Assembly (NCBI RefSeq): GCF_011761235.1
Contig: NZ_JAAOYW010000001.1
Coordinates: 1,257,780 to 1,321,779 of the forward strand
Origin: Frigoribacterium faeni
Lineage (GTDB): Bacteria; Actinomycetota; Actinomycetes; Actinomycetales; Microbacteriaceae
Reading direction: 5' to 3'
DNA length: 64,000 nt
Below, one piece after another: positions 33,727 to 42,239 of the stretch (position 1 is its first letter; each line of letters begins with the position of its first letter). The position numbers and the translations under genes are program-made. The notes below the pieces were generated by a model, which had not been told where the DNA came from, made no database searches, and saw nothing but the letters and a program-made list of their open reading frames with translations.

Positions 33727-36700
33727 TCAGCGGCGGCGCGACCTCCTCCGCAGGGTGAGGAGCCCGCCGGCCGCCATCAGCAGCAGCGCGGCGAGCAGCA
33801 CCGGGGCGGTGTCGCTGCCCGTGAAGGCGAGGGCGTCGCCGCCCGCCGTGCCGGTCCGGTAGCCGCTCGTGACCGAGCCGGCCCCGCCCGAGCCGCCGGC
33901 CCCGGCGCCGCCGGTGCCGCCGACCCCGCCCGCACCAGGCGTTCCCGCACCAGGCGTTCCCGCACCGGGCGTGCCCGCGCCGGGTCCGCCCACGGCGGGC
34001 ATGTCGACGTCGAACGTCACGGGCTCGGACGCCGCCGACTGCACGCCGTCGGGGCCGGTCTGCGTCGCCGTCAGCGTGTACTCGCCCTCGGGCAGGCCGC
34101 CGAGCGGCGAGCAGGCCCAGGTGCCGTCGGCCGCGACCACCGTGGTGCAGAGGACCCGGGCGCGCAGGAACACGCGGATCGTGTACCCCGGCGTCCCCGT
34201 GCCGGTGATGACGGGGTCGTCCGTGGTGACGACCTGTCCGGGCACCGGCGACGTGATCTCGGGGACCGCGTCGGGGTCGGCGACGACGAACGGCAGCGGC
34301 GCGCTGGTGCCGCCGGGGCTCGTCACCGTGACGGTCGTCGTGCCGGCCGGTCCGGCCGGGGTGACGAACGTCAGCGTCGTGCCGTCGGGCGAGATGGTCG
34401 TCGGCGTGATCGGGCCCGAGCCGCCGACCTGGACGGTCGAGCCGGGCGTGAACCCGGTGCCCGTCACGGTCACGACGGTGCCGCCCTCGATCGAGCCCGA
34501 AGGAGGCGTCAGCCCGGTCAGCACCGGAGCGCTCGCGGGCGCGGCCACGTACGTGAACGTCACCGGGGCGCTCGTGCCCGCGCCGCTGGTCACCGTCACG
34601 GGGACGCTGCCGGGGGCGTGGGCCGGGCTCGGGAACGTCAGCGACGTCCCGTCCGCGCTGATCGCCGTGGGCGTGATCGGCGCCCCGCCGTCGACCGAGA
34701 CCGTCGAGCCGGGCGCGAAGCCGGTGCCCGTGATCGTCACCGCCGTGCCGCCGCCGGCCGGTCCCTGGGCGGGAGCGATCGTCGTGGGCACGGGCGCCCC
34801 GGCGGGGGCCGCCAGGTAGGTGAAGGTCAGCGGCGCACTGGTGCCGCCGTCGGTCGTCACGGTCACGGGCACGCCGCCGGCCGCGTGGGCCGGGGTCGTG
34901 ACCGTCAGCGACGTGCCGTTCGCGGCGACCGACGTCGGCGTCAGGGGGGCGCCTCCGTCGATCGACACGGTGGTCGCGCCGGGACGGAAGCCCGCGCCGC
35001 GGACCACCACGACGGTGCCGCCGCCGACCGGGCCCTCGGCGGGCGTCAGCGAGGCCAGCACGGGGGCGCCGACCGGCGGGGCCGCGTAGGTGAACGGCAG
35101 CGGCTCGGAGGTGCCCGCCCCGCTGGTCACCGTGACCTGCACGGTGCCCGCGGCGTGCGCCGGGGTCGCGAAGGTCAGCGACGTGCCGTCGGCCGAGACC
35201 GCCGTCGGCGTGATCGGGCCCGAGCCGTCGACCGAGACCGTCGAGCCGGTCGTGAACCCGGTGCCCGAGACCGTGACGGCGGTGCCGCCCCCGGCGGGGC
35301 CGGTCGTCGGCGACAGGGTCGTGAGCACGGGCGCGCCGGCCGGGGGCGCCTGGTAGGTGAACGGCACGGTGCCGCTCGTGCCGGCCGGGCTGGTCACCGA
35401 CACGTCCGCCGTGCCCGCGGCGCCGGCCGGCGTCGTGAACGTCAGCGCGGTGCCGTCGGTCGCGACCGTGTCGGGCCGGATGCCCGACGCGCCGCCGACC
35501 GTGACCGTCGAGTCGCCGGTGAAGCCGGTGCCCGTGACCGTGACGGTGGTGCCGCCTCCTGCGGGTCCGGCGGTCGGCGACAGGCTCGTCACCACCGGGG
35601 CGACGGCGGGCGGCGCCTGGTAGGTGAAGGTGAGCGGCGCGCTCGTGCCCGTCGCGTTCGTCACCGTCACCGTCACCTCGCCGGCCGGGGCCGGCGGGGT
35701 CGTGACGGTGAGCTGGGTGCCGTCCTGCGAGAGGGTGCCGACGAGGCCGGTCGCGTCGCCGATCGTGATCGTCGACCCGGGCGTGAAGCCGGTGCCCGTG
35801 AGCGTCACCGGGGTGCCGCCCGCGACCGGTCCCGCGGCGGGCGCGATGCCGGTCAGCACGGGAGACCCCACGGGAGGCGCCAGGTAGGTGAACTCGAGCG
35901 GTGCGCTCGTGCCCAGCACGCCGGTCACCGTGACCGGAGCGTCGCCCGCGGCGCCGGGAGGCGTCGTGAAGGTCAGCTCGGTGCCGTCGGCCGAGAGCTC
36001 GTCGGGCTCGATGCCCGTCGTGCCGCCGACCGTGACCGTCGAGCCCGGGAAGAAGCCCGTGCCCGTGACCACGACGCGCGTGCCGCCGCCCGCGGGGCCG
36101 GACTCGGGCGTGAGCGACGTCAGCACCGGGGCGCCGAACGGGGCCGCCTCGTAGGTGAAGGTCAGCGGCGCGCTCGTGCCCCCGTCGGTGGTGACGGTGA
36201 CCGGCACGTCCCCGGCCGCGTTCGGCGGGGTCGTGACCGTGATCTCGGTGCCGTCGTCCGAGACGGCGTCGGGCACGATGCCCGCCGTCGCGCCGATCGT
36301 GACCGTCGAGCCGGCCGTGAAGCCGGTGCCCGCGATCGTCAGCGTGGTGCCGCCGGCGGCCGGGCCCGAGTCGGGCGACAGCGTCGCCAGCACGGGGGCC
36401 GTGACCGGCGCCGCGAGGTAGGTGAAGGTCAGCGGCGCGCCCGTGCCGCCGGCGGTCGTGACGGTCACGGGCACGGTGCCCGCGACGTTCGGCGGGGTGG
36501 TGAACCGCAGCTGCGTGCCGTCGGCCGACACGGCGTCGGGCACGACGCCCGCCGCCGCGCCGATCGTGACCGTCGAGCCGGCCGCGAAGCCGGAGCCCGT
36601 GATCGTCACCGGGGTGCCGCCGCCGGCCGGGCCCTCGACGGGGTCGAGGCCCGAGAGGACGGGGGCGCCGGCCGGCGGCGCGGTGTAGGTGAAGGCGAGC

Positions 36701-39700
36701 GGGGCGCTGGTCCCCGCGGCGTCGGTCACCGTCACCGTCACCGTGCCCACGGCGCCCGGGGGCGTCGTGAAGCTCAGCTCGGTGCCGTCGTCGGACACCG
36801 CGTCGGGCTCGAGGCCCGTCGTGTCGCCGATGGTGACGGTCGAGTCGTCGGTGAAGCCGGTGCCGGTCAGGGTCACCGGGGTGCCGCCTCCCGCCGGACC
36901 CTCGTCGGGGTCGATGGCGGTCAGCACGGGCGCGCCGGCCGGGGCCGGCAGGTAGGTGAACGGCACGGCGGCGCTGGTGCCGGCGCCGTTCGTCACCGTG
37001 ATGCCCGTCGTGCCCGCGGCGTTCGCGGGGGTGGTGAAGACCAGCTCGGTGCCGTCGTCGGAGATCGCGTCGGGGCGGATGCCCGTCGCGGCGCCGATCG
37101 ACACCGTCGAGCCGGGCTCGAAGGCCGAGCCCGCGACCCTGACGACGGTGCCGCCGCCGACCGGGCCCTCGGCAGGCGTGGCCGAGATGAGCACGGGGGC
37201 GTCGGCCGGGGCCGGCAGGTACGTGAACGCCAGCGGCGCGCTCGTGCCGGCGAGGCTCGTCACCGTCACGGACACCGGACCGGCGGGGTTCGCCGGCGTG
37301 GTGAACGTCAGGGTCGTGCCCGCGGGGTCGATCGCGTCGGCCGCGAGGCCGGCCGTGTCGCCGATGGTCACGGTCGAGCCGGGCAGGAACCCCGTGCCGG
37401 TCAGCGTGACGACCGTGCGTCCGCCCGCCGGCCCCTCGACGGGGTCGATGGCCGTCAGCACGGGGGCACCCGCAGGAGGCGCGGTGTACGTGAACGGGAG
37501 GGGCGCGGAGGTGCCCCCCTCGGTCGTCACGGTGACGGCGACGTCGCCCGCGGCGTGCGGCGGCGTCGTGAACACCAGGCTCGTGCCGTCGGGCGCGACC
37601 TCGTCGGGGACGAGGCCGGCGACGCCGTCGATCGCGACCGTCGAGCCCGCGGTGAAGCCGGTGCCGGTGACGGTGACGGGGGTGCCGCCTCCTGCCGGTC
37701 CCTGGGCCGGGTCGAGAGCGTCCAGCACGGGCGCGGTCGGCGGGGCGGGCAGGTACTCGAAGGCGAGCGGGGCGGACGTGCCGCCCGCGGTCGTCACCGT
37801 GACCTGGACCGGTCCGGCGACGTGCGCCGGCGTCGTGAACGTCAGCGACGTGCCGTCGGCGGCGAGCGCCGTCGGCGTGATCGGCAGCGAGCCGTCGACC
37901 GAGACCGTCGAGCCCGCGACGAAGCCGGTGCCGGTGACCGTGACGGGGGTGCCGCCTCCTGCGGGCCCCTGGGCGGGGTCGATCGTCAGGAGCACGGGCG
38001 CCGTCGGCGGAGCCGGGAGGTACTCGAAGTCGAGCGGCTCGGACGTGCCGCCCGGGGTCGTCACCGTGACGGGGACCGTGCCGGCGACGTGCGCCGGGGT
38101 CGTGAACGTCAGCTCGGTGCCGTCGTCGGCGATCGCGTCGGGCGTGATGGGCAGCGAGCCGTCGACCGAGACCGTCGAGCCGTCGACGAAGCCGGTGCCG
38201 GTCACGGTGACGGGGGTGCCGCCTCCGGCCGGGCCCTGGGCCGGGTCGAGCTCGTCGAGCACCGGAGCGGTCGGCGGCGCGGGCAGGTACTCGAAGTCGA
38301 GCGGGGCGGAGGTGCCGCCGCCGTTCGTCACCGTGACCGGGGCCGTGCCGGCGACGTGCGCCGGGGTCGTGAACGTCAGCGACGTGCCGTCGGCGGCGAT
38401 CGCGTCGGGCGTGATCGGCAGCGAGCCGTCGACCGAGACCGTCGAGCCCGCGGTGAAGGCGGTGCCGGTGATGGTGACGGGGGTGCCGCCTCCTGCGGGG
38501 CCCTGGGTCGGGTCGATCGTCAGCAGCACGGGCGCCGCGAGGGGAGGCGCGAGGTACGTGAACGTCTGCGGTGCGGAGGTGCCCGCGCCGTTGGCGACCG
38601 TGACCGCGACCGGGCCCGGGTCGTGCGCGGGCGTGACGAAGGTCAGCGCGGTGCCGGTGAGCGTGTCGGGCGTGATCGGGGCGGACCCGTCGACCGAGAC
38701 CGTCGAGCCGGCGGTGAAGCCGGTGCCGGTGAGCGTGACGGGGGTGCCGCCTCCCGCAGGCCCCTGGACGGGGTCGATGCCGGTGAGCACGGGCGAGCCC
38801 TGCGGGGCCGGCTGGTAGGTGAAGGTCTGCGGCGCGCTCGTGCCGCCGCGGGTCGTCACCGTGACGGGGGCTCCGCCGAGGGCGTGGGCCGGCGTGGTGA
38901 AGGTCAGCGTCGTGCCGTCGCCGGCGACGGCGTCGGGCGTGATCGGGGCGGAGCCGTCGACCGAGACGGTCGCGTCGGCCAGGAACCCGGTGCCCGTCAC
39001 GGTGACGGGGGTGCCGCCGCCGACGGGGCCCTGTGCGGGCGCGAGGCCCGTGATCGCGGGGACCGGGAGGTAGGTGAAGGTCTGCGGGGCACTCGTCCCG
39101 ACCGGGGTCGTCACCCGCACCGCCACGGGGCCGGGCGTCGCGGACGCCGGCGTCGTGAAGGTCAGCGACGTGCCGTCGGCCGAGACGGCCGTGGGGGCGA
39201 CGGGGGCGGAGCCGCCGACGGTGACCGTCGAGTCGTCCGTGAAGGCCGAGCCGGTGAGGGTCACGGACGTGCCGCCCGCGACCGGGCCCTCGACGGGCGT
39301 GATGCCGGTCACCGTGGGCGCGGCGAGCGGGCCGGCGTTCGGCCCGACCGAGGCGGTGGCCAGGTCGACGGCGGTGTCGGCCGAGAGGCCGCCGAGCAGC
39401 CCGACGCGGAGGGCGCGCTGCGTGAAGACGCCGCCCGCCGTGGTCCGGTCGTTGGCGCGCAGCGAGACGACGCCGGTCAGGGCCGTCGCGAGCGGGGTGA
39501 TCACGGTCGCGCCGAGACCGGACACGGCCGTGTTCACGGGCGCCACCACCGTGGCGATGGCCGGGTTCAGCACGATCGCGAGGGTGGCGAGCGGCACGGG
39601 CACGCGGGCGCCGAACGCGTTCACGGTGACGGTGATCCCGTTGATGCTGTTCGTCAGCTGCGTCACGAGGCCCTGCAGGGCGGTCGTGATCGCGGGGAGC

Positions 39701-40665
39701 AGCTGCGTGGTGAGGGCCCGGGTGACGTACGGGGCCAGCTCGGTGCCCGGCGGGAGGGAGTTGATGCTCACCCCCTGCGTCGCGAGCACCGTGGGGACGT
39801 CGACCGTGATCGCGCCCGTCTGCAGGTTCGCGGTGATCGACCCGTCGGCGCTCGTCACGGTGGTGAGCGAGTTGCCGAGGGTGGTCAGGTTCGGCACGCC
39901 GGTGACCTGCGCGGTCGGGCCGACCAGGTTCGTGATCGCCGCGGGCAGGGCGTCCACCGTGGGCTGCAGGCCCGTGAGCGTCGCCCGCAGGCCGTTGACC
40001 GTCGTCGCGAGCGCCGGGCTGGTGAGGCTCAGGTCGAGGTCGGCGATCCGGTACGCGCCCGTCTGGGCGCCGTTCGGCCCGGCGGCCTGCGAGGCCGTCG
40101 CCGAGAGCGCGCCCGTCGTGACGCGGAGGTTCTGCAGCGCCTGCGTGTTCGCGAGGCGGCTGAGGTTGAGGCTGGCGTTCGCCGCGGGCACGCCGCCCTG
40201 GCCGCCGACGCCGATCGCTCCGGTGTTCGTGACGGCCCCGGAGGCGGCGGTCGAGCTGCCGTTCGCGCTCGCCTGCGCGTATTGGCCCACGGCGCCCACC
40301 GACAGCAGGCCGTTCGGGCCGAGCAGCTGGATGCCGCCGCCCAGGTCGGCGCGGGCCGCGTTCAGCACGGTCACGTCGAGGGGCGACGACTGCGTGACCG
40401 GAGTCGCCTGCCCCGTGTTGACCGCGGACGCGGGCTGCAGGGCGAGCACGAGGCCGAGGTCGAGGCCGAGCGCCGTCCCGTCGAGGAACCTCCCCTCGCC
40501 GATCGAGGCCGCCGGGGCGGCCGTGGCGGGGGCTGCGGCGAGCACGCTGCCGCCGATCCCGAGCAGTGCGGCCGTGAGCACGGCCACCCCCTGCCTCGCC
40601 CTGGAGTGGTGACGGTTCGCGGTCTGTGGCCCTTTTCCGGCGCGCGCGAGTGCTTCAGTCCTCAT
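33727..40665 (-). CDS. Giant wall-anchored protein with 19 TIG/IPT repeats (choice-of-anchor G-like N-terminus)
   Basis: A 2312-residue surface protein. A long signal peptide cleaves near residue 50 (ATAAPA). Residues about 52-445 resemble a choice-of-anchor G domain (LDLGLVLALQPASAVNTGQA). Nineteen TIG/IPT immunoglobulin-like repeats of about 89 residues follow, each with a version of P-GPAGGGTPVTVTGTGF and LTFTTPAHAAG. Then come one more Ig-like domain with two Cys, a GAGTP repeat linker, and a sorting signal L2279-A-F-T-G2283 with hydrophobic tail and RRRSRRR. LAxTG suggests a class E sortase. Role is probably adhesion or a surface stalk. A good AGGAG site precedes the ATG. Confidence 0.85.
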   Translation of the reverse strand: MRTEALARAGKGPQTANRHHSRARQGVAVLTAALLGIGGSVLAAAPATAAPAASIGEGRFLDGTALGLDLGLVLALQPASAVNTGQATPVTQSSPLDVTVLNAARADLGGGIQLLGPNGLLSVGAVGQYAQASANGSSTAASGAVTNTGAIGVGGQGGVPAANASLNLSRLANTQALQNLRVTTGALSATASQAAGPNGAQTGAYRIADLDLSLTSPALATTVNGLRATLTGLQPTVDALPAAITNLVGPTAQVTGVPNLTTLGNSLTTVTSADGSITANLQTGAITVDVPTVLATQGVSINSLPPGTELAPYVTRALTTQLLPAITTALQGLVTQLTNSINGITVTVNAFGARVPVPLATLAIVLNPAIATVVAPVNTAVSGLGATVITPLATALTGVVSLRANDRTTAGGVFTQRALRVGLLGGLSADTAVDLATASVGPNAGPLAAPTVTGITPVEGPVAGGTSVTLTGSAFTDDSTVTVGGSAPVAPTAVSADGTSLTFTTPASATPGPVAVRVTTPVGTSAPQTFTYLPVPAITGLAPAQGPVGGGTPVTVTGTGFLADATVSVDGSAPITPDAVAGDGTTLTFTTPAHALGGAPVTVTTRGGTSAPQTFTYQPAPQGSPVLTGIDPVQGPAGGGTPVTLTGTGFTAGSTVSVDGSAPITPDTLTGTALTFVTPAHDPGPVAVTVANGAGTSAPQTFTYLAPPLAAPVLLTIDPTQGPAGGGTPVTITGTAFTAGSTVSVDGSLPITPDAIAADGTSLTFTTPAHVAGTAPVTVTNGGGTSAPLDFEYLPAPPTAPVLDELDPAQGPAGGGTPVTVTGTGFVDGSTVSVDGSLPITPDAIADDGTELTFTTPAHVAGTVPVTVTTPGGTSEPLDFEYLPAPPTAPVLLTIDPAQGPAGGGTPVTVTGTGFVAGSTVSVDGSLPITPTALAADGTSLTFTTPAHVAGPVQVTVTTAGGTSAPLAFEYLPAPPTAPVLDALDPAQGPAGGGTPVTVTGTGFTAGSTVAIDGVAGLVPDEVAPDGTSLVFTTPPHAAGDVAVTVTTEGGTSAPLPFTYTAPPAGAPVLTAIDPVEGPAGGRTVVTLTGTGFLPGSTVTIGDTAGLAADAIDPAGTTLTFTTPANPAGPVSVTVTSLAGTSAPLAFTYLPAPADAPVLISATPAEGPVGGGTVVRVAGSAFEPGSTVSIGAATGIRPDAISDDGTELVFTTPANAAGTTGITVTNGAGTSAAVPFTYLPAPAGAPVLTAIDPDEGPAGGGTPVTLTGTGFTDDSTVTIGDTTGLEPDAVSDDGTELSFTTPPGAVGTVTVTVTDAAGTSAPLAFTYTAPPAGAPVLSGLDPVEGPAGGGTPVTITGSGFAAGSTVTIGAAAGVVPDAVSADGTQLRFTTPPNVAGTVPVTVTTAGGTGAPLTFTYLAAPVTAPVLATLSPDSGPAAGGTTLTIAGTGFTAGSTVTIGATAGIVPDAVSDDGTEITVTTPPNAAGDVPVTVTTDGGTSAPLTFTYEAAPFGAPVLTSLTPESGPAGGGTRVVVTGTGFFPGSTVTVGGTTGIEPDELSADGTELTFTTPPGAAGDAPVTVTGVLGTSAPLEFTYLAPPVGSPVLTGIAPAAGPVAGGTPVTLTGTGFTPGSTITIGDATGLVGTLSQDGTQLTVTTPPAPAGEVTVTVTNATGTSAPLTFTYQAPPAVAPVVTSLSPTAGPAGGGTTVTVTGTGFTGDSTVTVGGASGIRPDTVATDGTALTFTTPAGAAGTADVSVTSPAGTSGTVPFTYQAPPAGAPVLTTLSPTTGPAGGGTAVTVSGTGFTTGSTVSVDGSGPITPTAVSADGTSLTFATPAHAAGTVQVTVTSGAGTSEPLPFTYAAPPVGAPVLASLTPAEGPVGGGTVVVVRGAGFRPGATTVSIDGGAPLTPTSVAANGTSLTVTTPAHAAGGVPVTVTTDGGTSAPLTFTYLAAPAGAPVPTTIAPAQGPAGGGTAVTITGTGFAPGSTVSVDGGAPITPTAISADGTSLTFPSPAHAPGSVPVTVTSGAGTSAPVTFTYVAAPASAPVLTGLTPPSGSIEGGTVVTVTGTGFTPGSTVQVGGSGPITPTTISPDGTTLTFVTPAGPAGTTTVTVTSPGGTSAPLPFVVADPDAVPEITSPVPGQVVTTDDPVITGTGTPGYTIRVFLRARVLCTTVVAADGTWACSPLGGLPEGEYTLTATQTGPDGVQSAASEPVTFDVDMPAVGGPGAGTPGAGTPGAGTPGAGGVGGTGGAGAGGSGGAGSVTSGYRTGTAGGDALAFTGSDTAPVLLAALLLMAAGGLLTLRRRSRRR
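34295..39330. repeat. 267-bp tandem coding repeats (TIG modules)
   Basis: Near-periodic 267-bp modules encode the 19 TIG domains. Modules near 37700-38550 are the most alike, sharing the block encoding PAQGPAGGGTPVTVTGTGF and DGSLPITPDAI, which points to recent duplication there. Such arrays are prone to copy-number change and assembly collapse. Confidence 0.8.
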
Positions 40666-40937
40666 GGACTCGCTCCTGATCCTTCGTGGCAGCGATGGTC
40701 GGTGTCCGGACGACGGATGGTTGGGCCGTCGCAGCGGACTCGCTACGCGGCCGAGACTAGGACATTCCGGCGAGGATCGCTCACCTCGATTCGCCGTCAT
40801 GTCCCCCGATGCGGCCGGTCTGCCCCCGGACTGGGGGTGGGCGCGCGTCGGCCCGGGGCGAGGTCGAGCACGAGGAGGCGCGCGCGGCACGGTCGTGCCG
40901 GTCCCGGTCTCGCAGGCCCCCGCCGTAGCGTGGACAC

Positions 40938-42185
40938 GTGCACTCCCTCGACGGCCTCGGCCACGCCACGGTCACCGTCGTGGGGGCAGGCCAGGCCGGG
41001 CTGTCCGCGGCGCACCACCTGCGCCTCCGCGGGTTCGCGCCGGCCGAGGGCGGGGCTCGTCGCGCAGCGGCTGATCCGTCACGGGACGGAGCACCGCCCA
41101 CCATCGCTGATCCGTCACGAGACGGAACACCACCCGCCCTCGCTGATCCGTCACGAGACGGAGCGCCACCCACCGTCGCTGATCCGTCACGGGACGGAGC
41201 AGCGCCCACCGTCGTCGTCGTGGACGCGGGCGAGGCCCCCGGAGGCGCGTGGCGGCACCGCTGGGAGTCGCTGCGGATGGCGACCGTCAACGGCATCTTC
41301 GACCTGCCCGGCATGCCGCTGCCCCCCGTCGACCCCACCGAGCCGAGCCGCGACGCCGTGCCGCGGTACTTCGCGGCGTACGAGGAGGCGGAGGGCCTGC
41401 AGGTGCACCGCCCCGTGCACGTCACCTCGGTCGAGGCCGTCGACGACGACCCGGCCGGCGAGCTCCGCGTGGCGAGCACCGCCGGCAGCTGGACGACCTC
41501 GGCGCTCGTGAACGCGACCGGCACCTGGGACGAGCCCGTGCTGCCCGACGTGCCGGGCGCCTCCTCGTTCTCGGGTCGGCAGCTGCACACCCGGGAGTAC
41601 GTCTCGGCGGCCGAGTTCGCGGGGCAGCGGGTCGCCGTCGTCGGCGGCGGCATCTCGGCCGTGCAGCTGCTCGACGAGATCAGCCGCGTGGCGACGACGC
41701 TCTGGTACACGCGGCGCGAGCCGGTGTTCCTCGACCACGAGTTCACGTCGGGGTCGGACGGCGTCGACGTCGAGCGGCGGGTCGCCGAGGACGCGGCCCT
41801 CGGCCGTCCGTCGCGCAGCATCGTCTCGTACACGGGGCTGATCTGGACCGGCTACGCGCGCGCCGCCCGGCGGCGGGGCGCGCTCGAGCGGCGTCCGATG
41901 TTCACGGCGATGGGGCCGCGGCACGTCGTCGAGGCCGACGGCGGGGCGACGAGCGTCGACGCGGTGCTCTGGGCGACGGGGTTCCGGCCGAGCATCCGGC
42001 ACCTCGACGGGCTCGACCTGCGCGGTCCGCTCGGCGGCGTGCCGCTCGACGGGACCCGCGCGGCACGCGACCGGCGCGTCCACCTGATCGGCTACGGGCC
42101 GTCGCAGTCGACGGTGGGGGCGAACCGGGCCGGGCGGGCGGCCGCCCGCGAGGTGGCGCGCGACCAGCTCGGGCCGCGCGGCTGA
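40938..42185 (+). CDS. Flavin-dependent monooxygenase (FMO-like) with in-frame repeat insertion
   Basis: A 415-residue protein with FAD motif GAGQAG (residues 16-21), a second Rossmann motif GGGISA for NADPH in the middle, and ATGF near the C-terminus. Residues 45-92 are four copies of a 12-residue unit like ADPSRDGAPPTV, inserted between the first beta-alpha unit and the second strand (VVVVDAGEAPGGAW) of the FAD fold. That position is a surface loop, so the fold may tolerate it. The substrate is unknown. The GTG start follows a TAGCGT box by 6 nt, implying a leaderless message. Confidence 0.82.
   Translation: MHSLDGLGHATVTVVGAGQAGLSAAHHLRLRGFAPAEGGARRAAADPSRDGAPPTIADPSRDGTPPALADPSRDGAPPTVADPSRDGAAPTVVVVDAGEAPGGAWRHRWESLRMATVNGIFDLPGMPLPPVDPTEPSRDAVPRYFAAYEEAEGLQVHRPVHVTSVEAVDDDPAGELRVASTAGSWTTSALVNATGTWDEPVLPDVPGASSFSGRQLHTREYVSAAEFAGQRVAVVGGGISAVQLLDEISRVATTLWYTRREPVFLDHEFTSGSDGVDVERRVAEDAALGRPSRSIVSYTGLIWTGYARAARRRGALERRPMFTAMGPRHVVEADGGATSVDAVLWATGFRPSIRHLDGLDLRGPLGGVPLDGTRAARDRRVHLIGYGPSQSTVGANRAGRAAAREVARDQLGPRG
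41070..41213 (+). repeat. Four tandem 36-bp coding repeats with internal hairpins
   Basis: Copies start at 41070, 41106, 41142 and 41178. Each contains TCCGTC, a 4-base loop ACGG or ACGA, and GACGGA. Differences between copies are few. The unit is a multiple of 3 and keeps the host frame open. Confidence 0.9.
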
Positions 42186-42239
42186 CGGGCGCGGCGGCGG
42201 CGGGCGCGGCGACGGGCGCGGCGGCGGGCGTTCCCGGAG

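Noticed and set aside
41070..41213. CRISPR array
   Set aside because: Units are contiguous without unique spacers, lie inside a gene and keep its frame; no cas genes nearby.
33637..41511. Open frame of 2624 codons on the + strand opposite the TIG gene
   Set aside because: It mirrors the codon bias and 267-bp repeats of the real minus-strand gene; it has no signal peptide or domain, and runs through the terminator and into the next gene.
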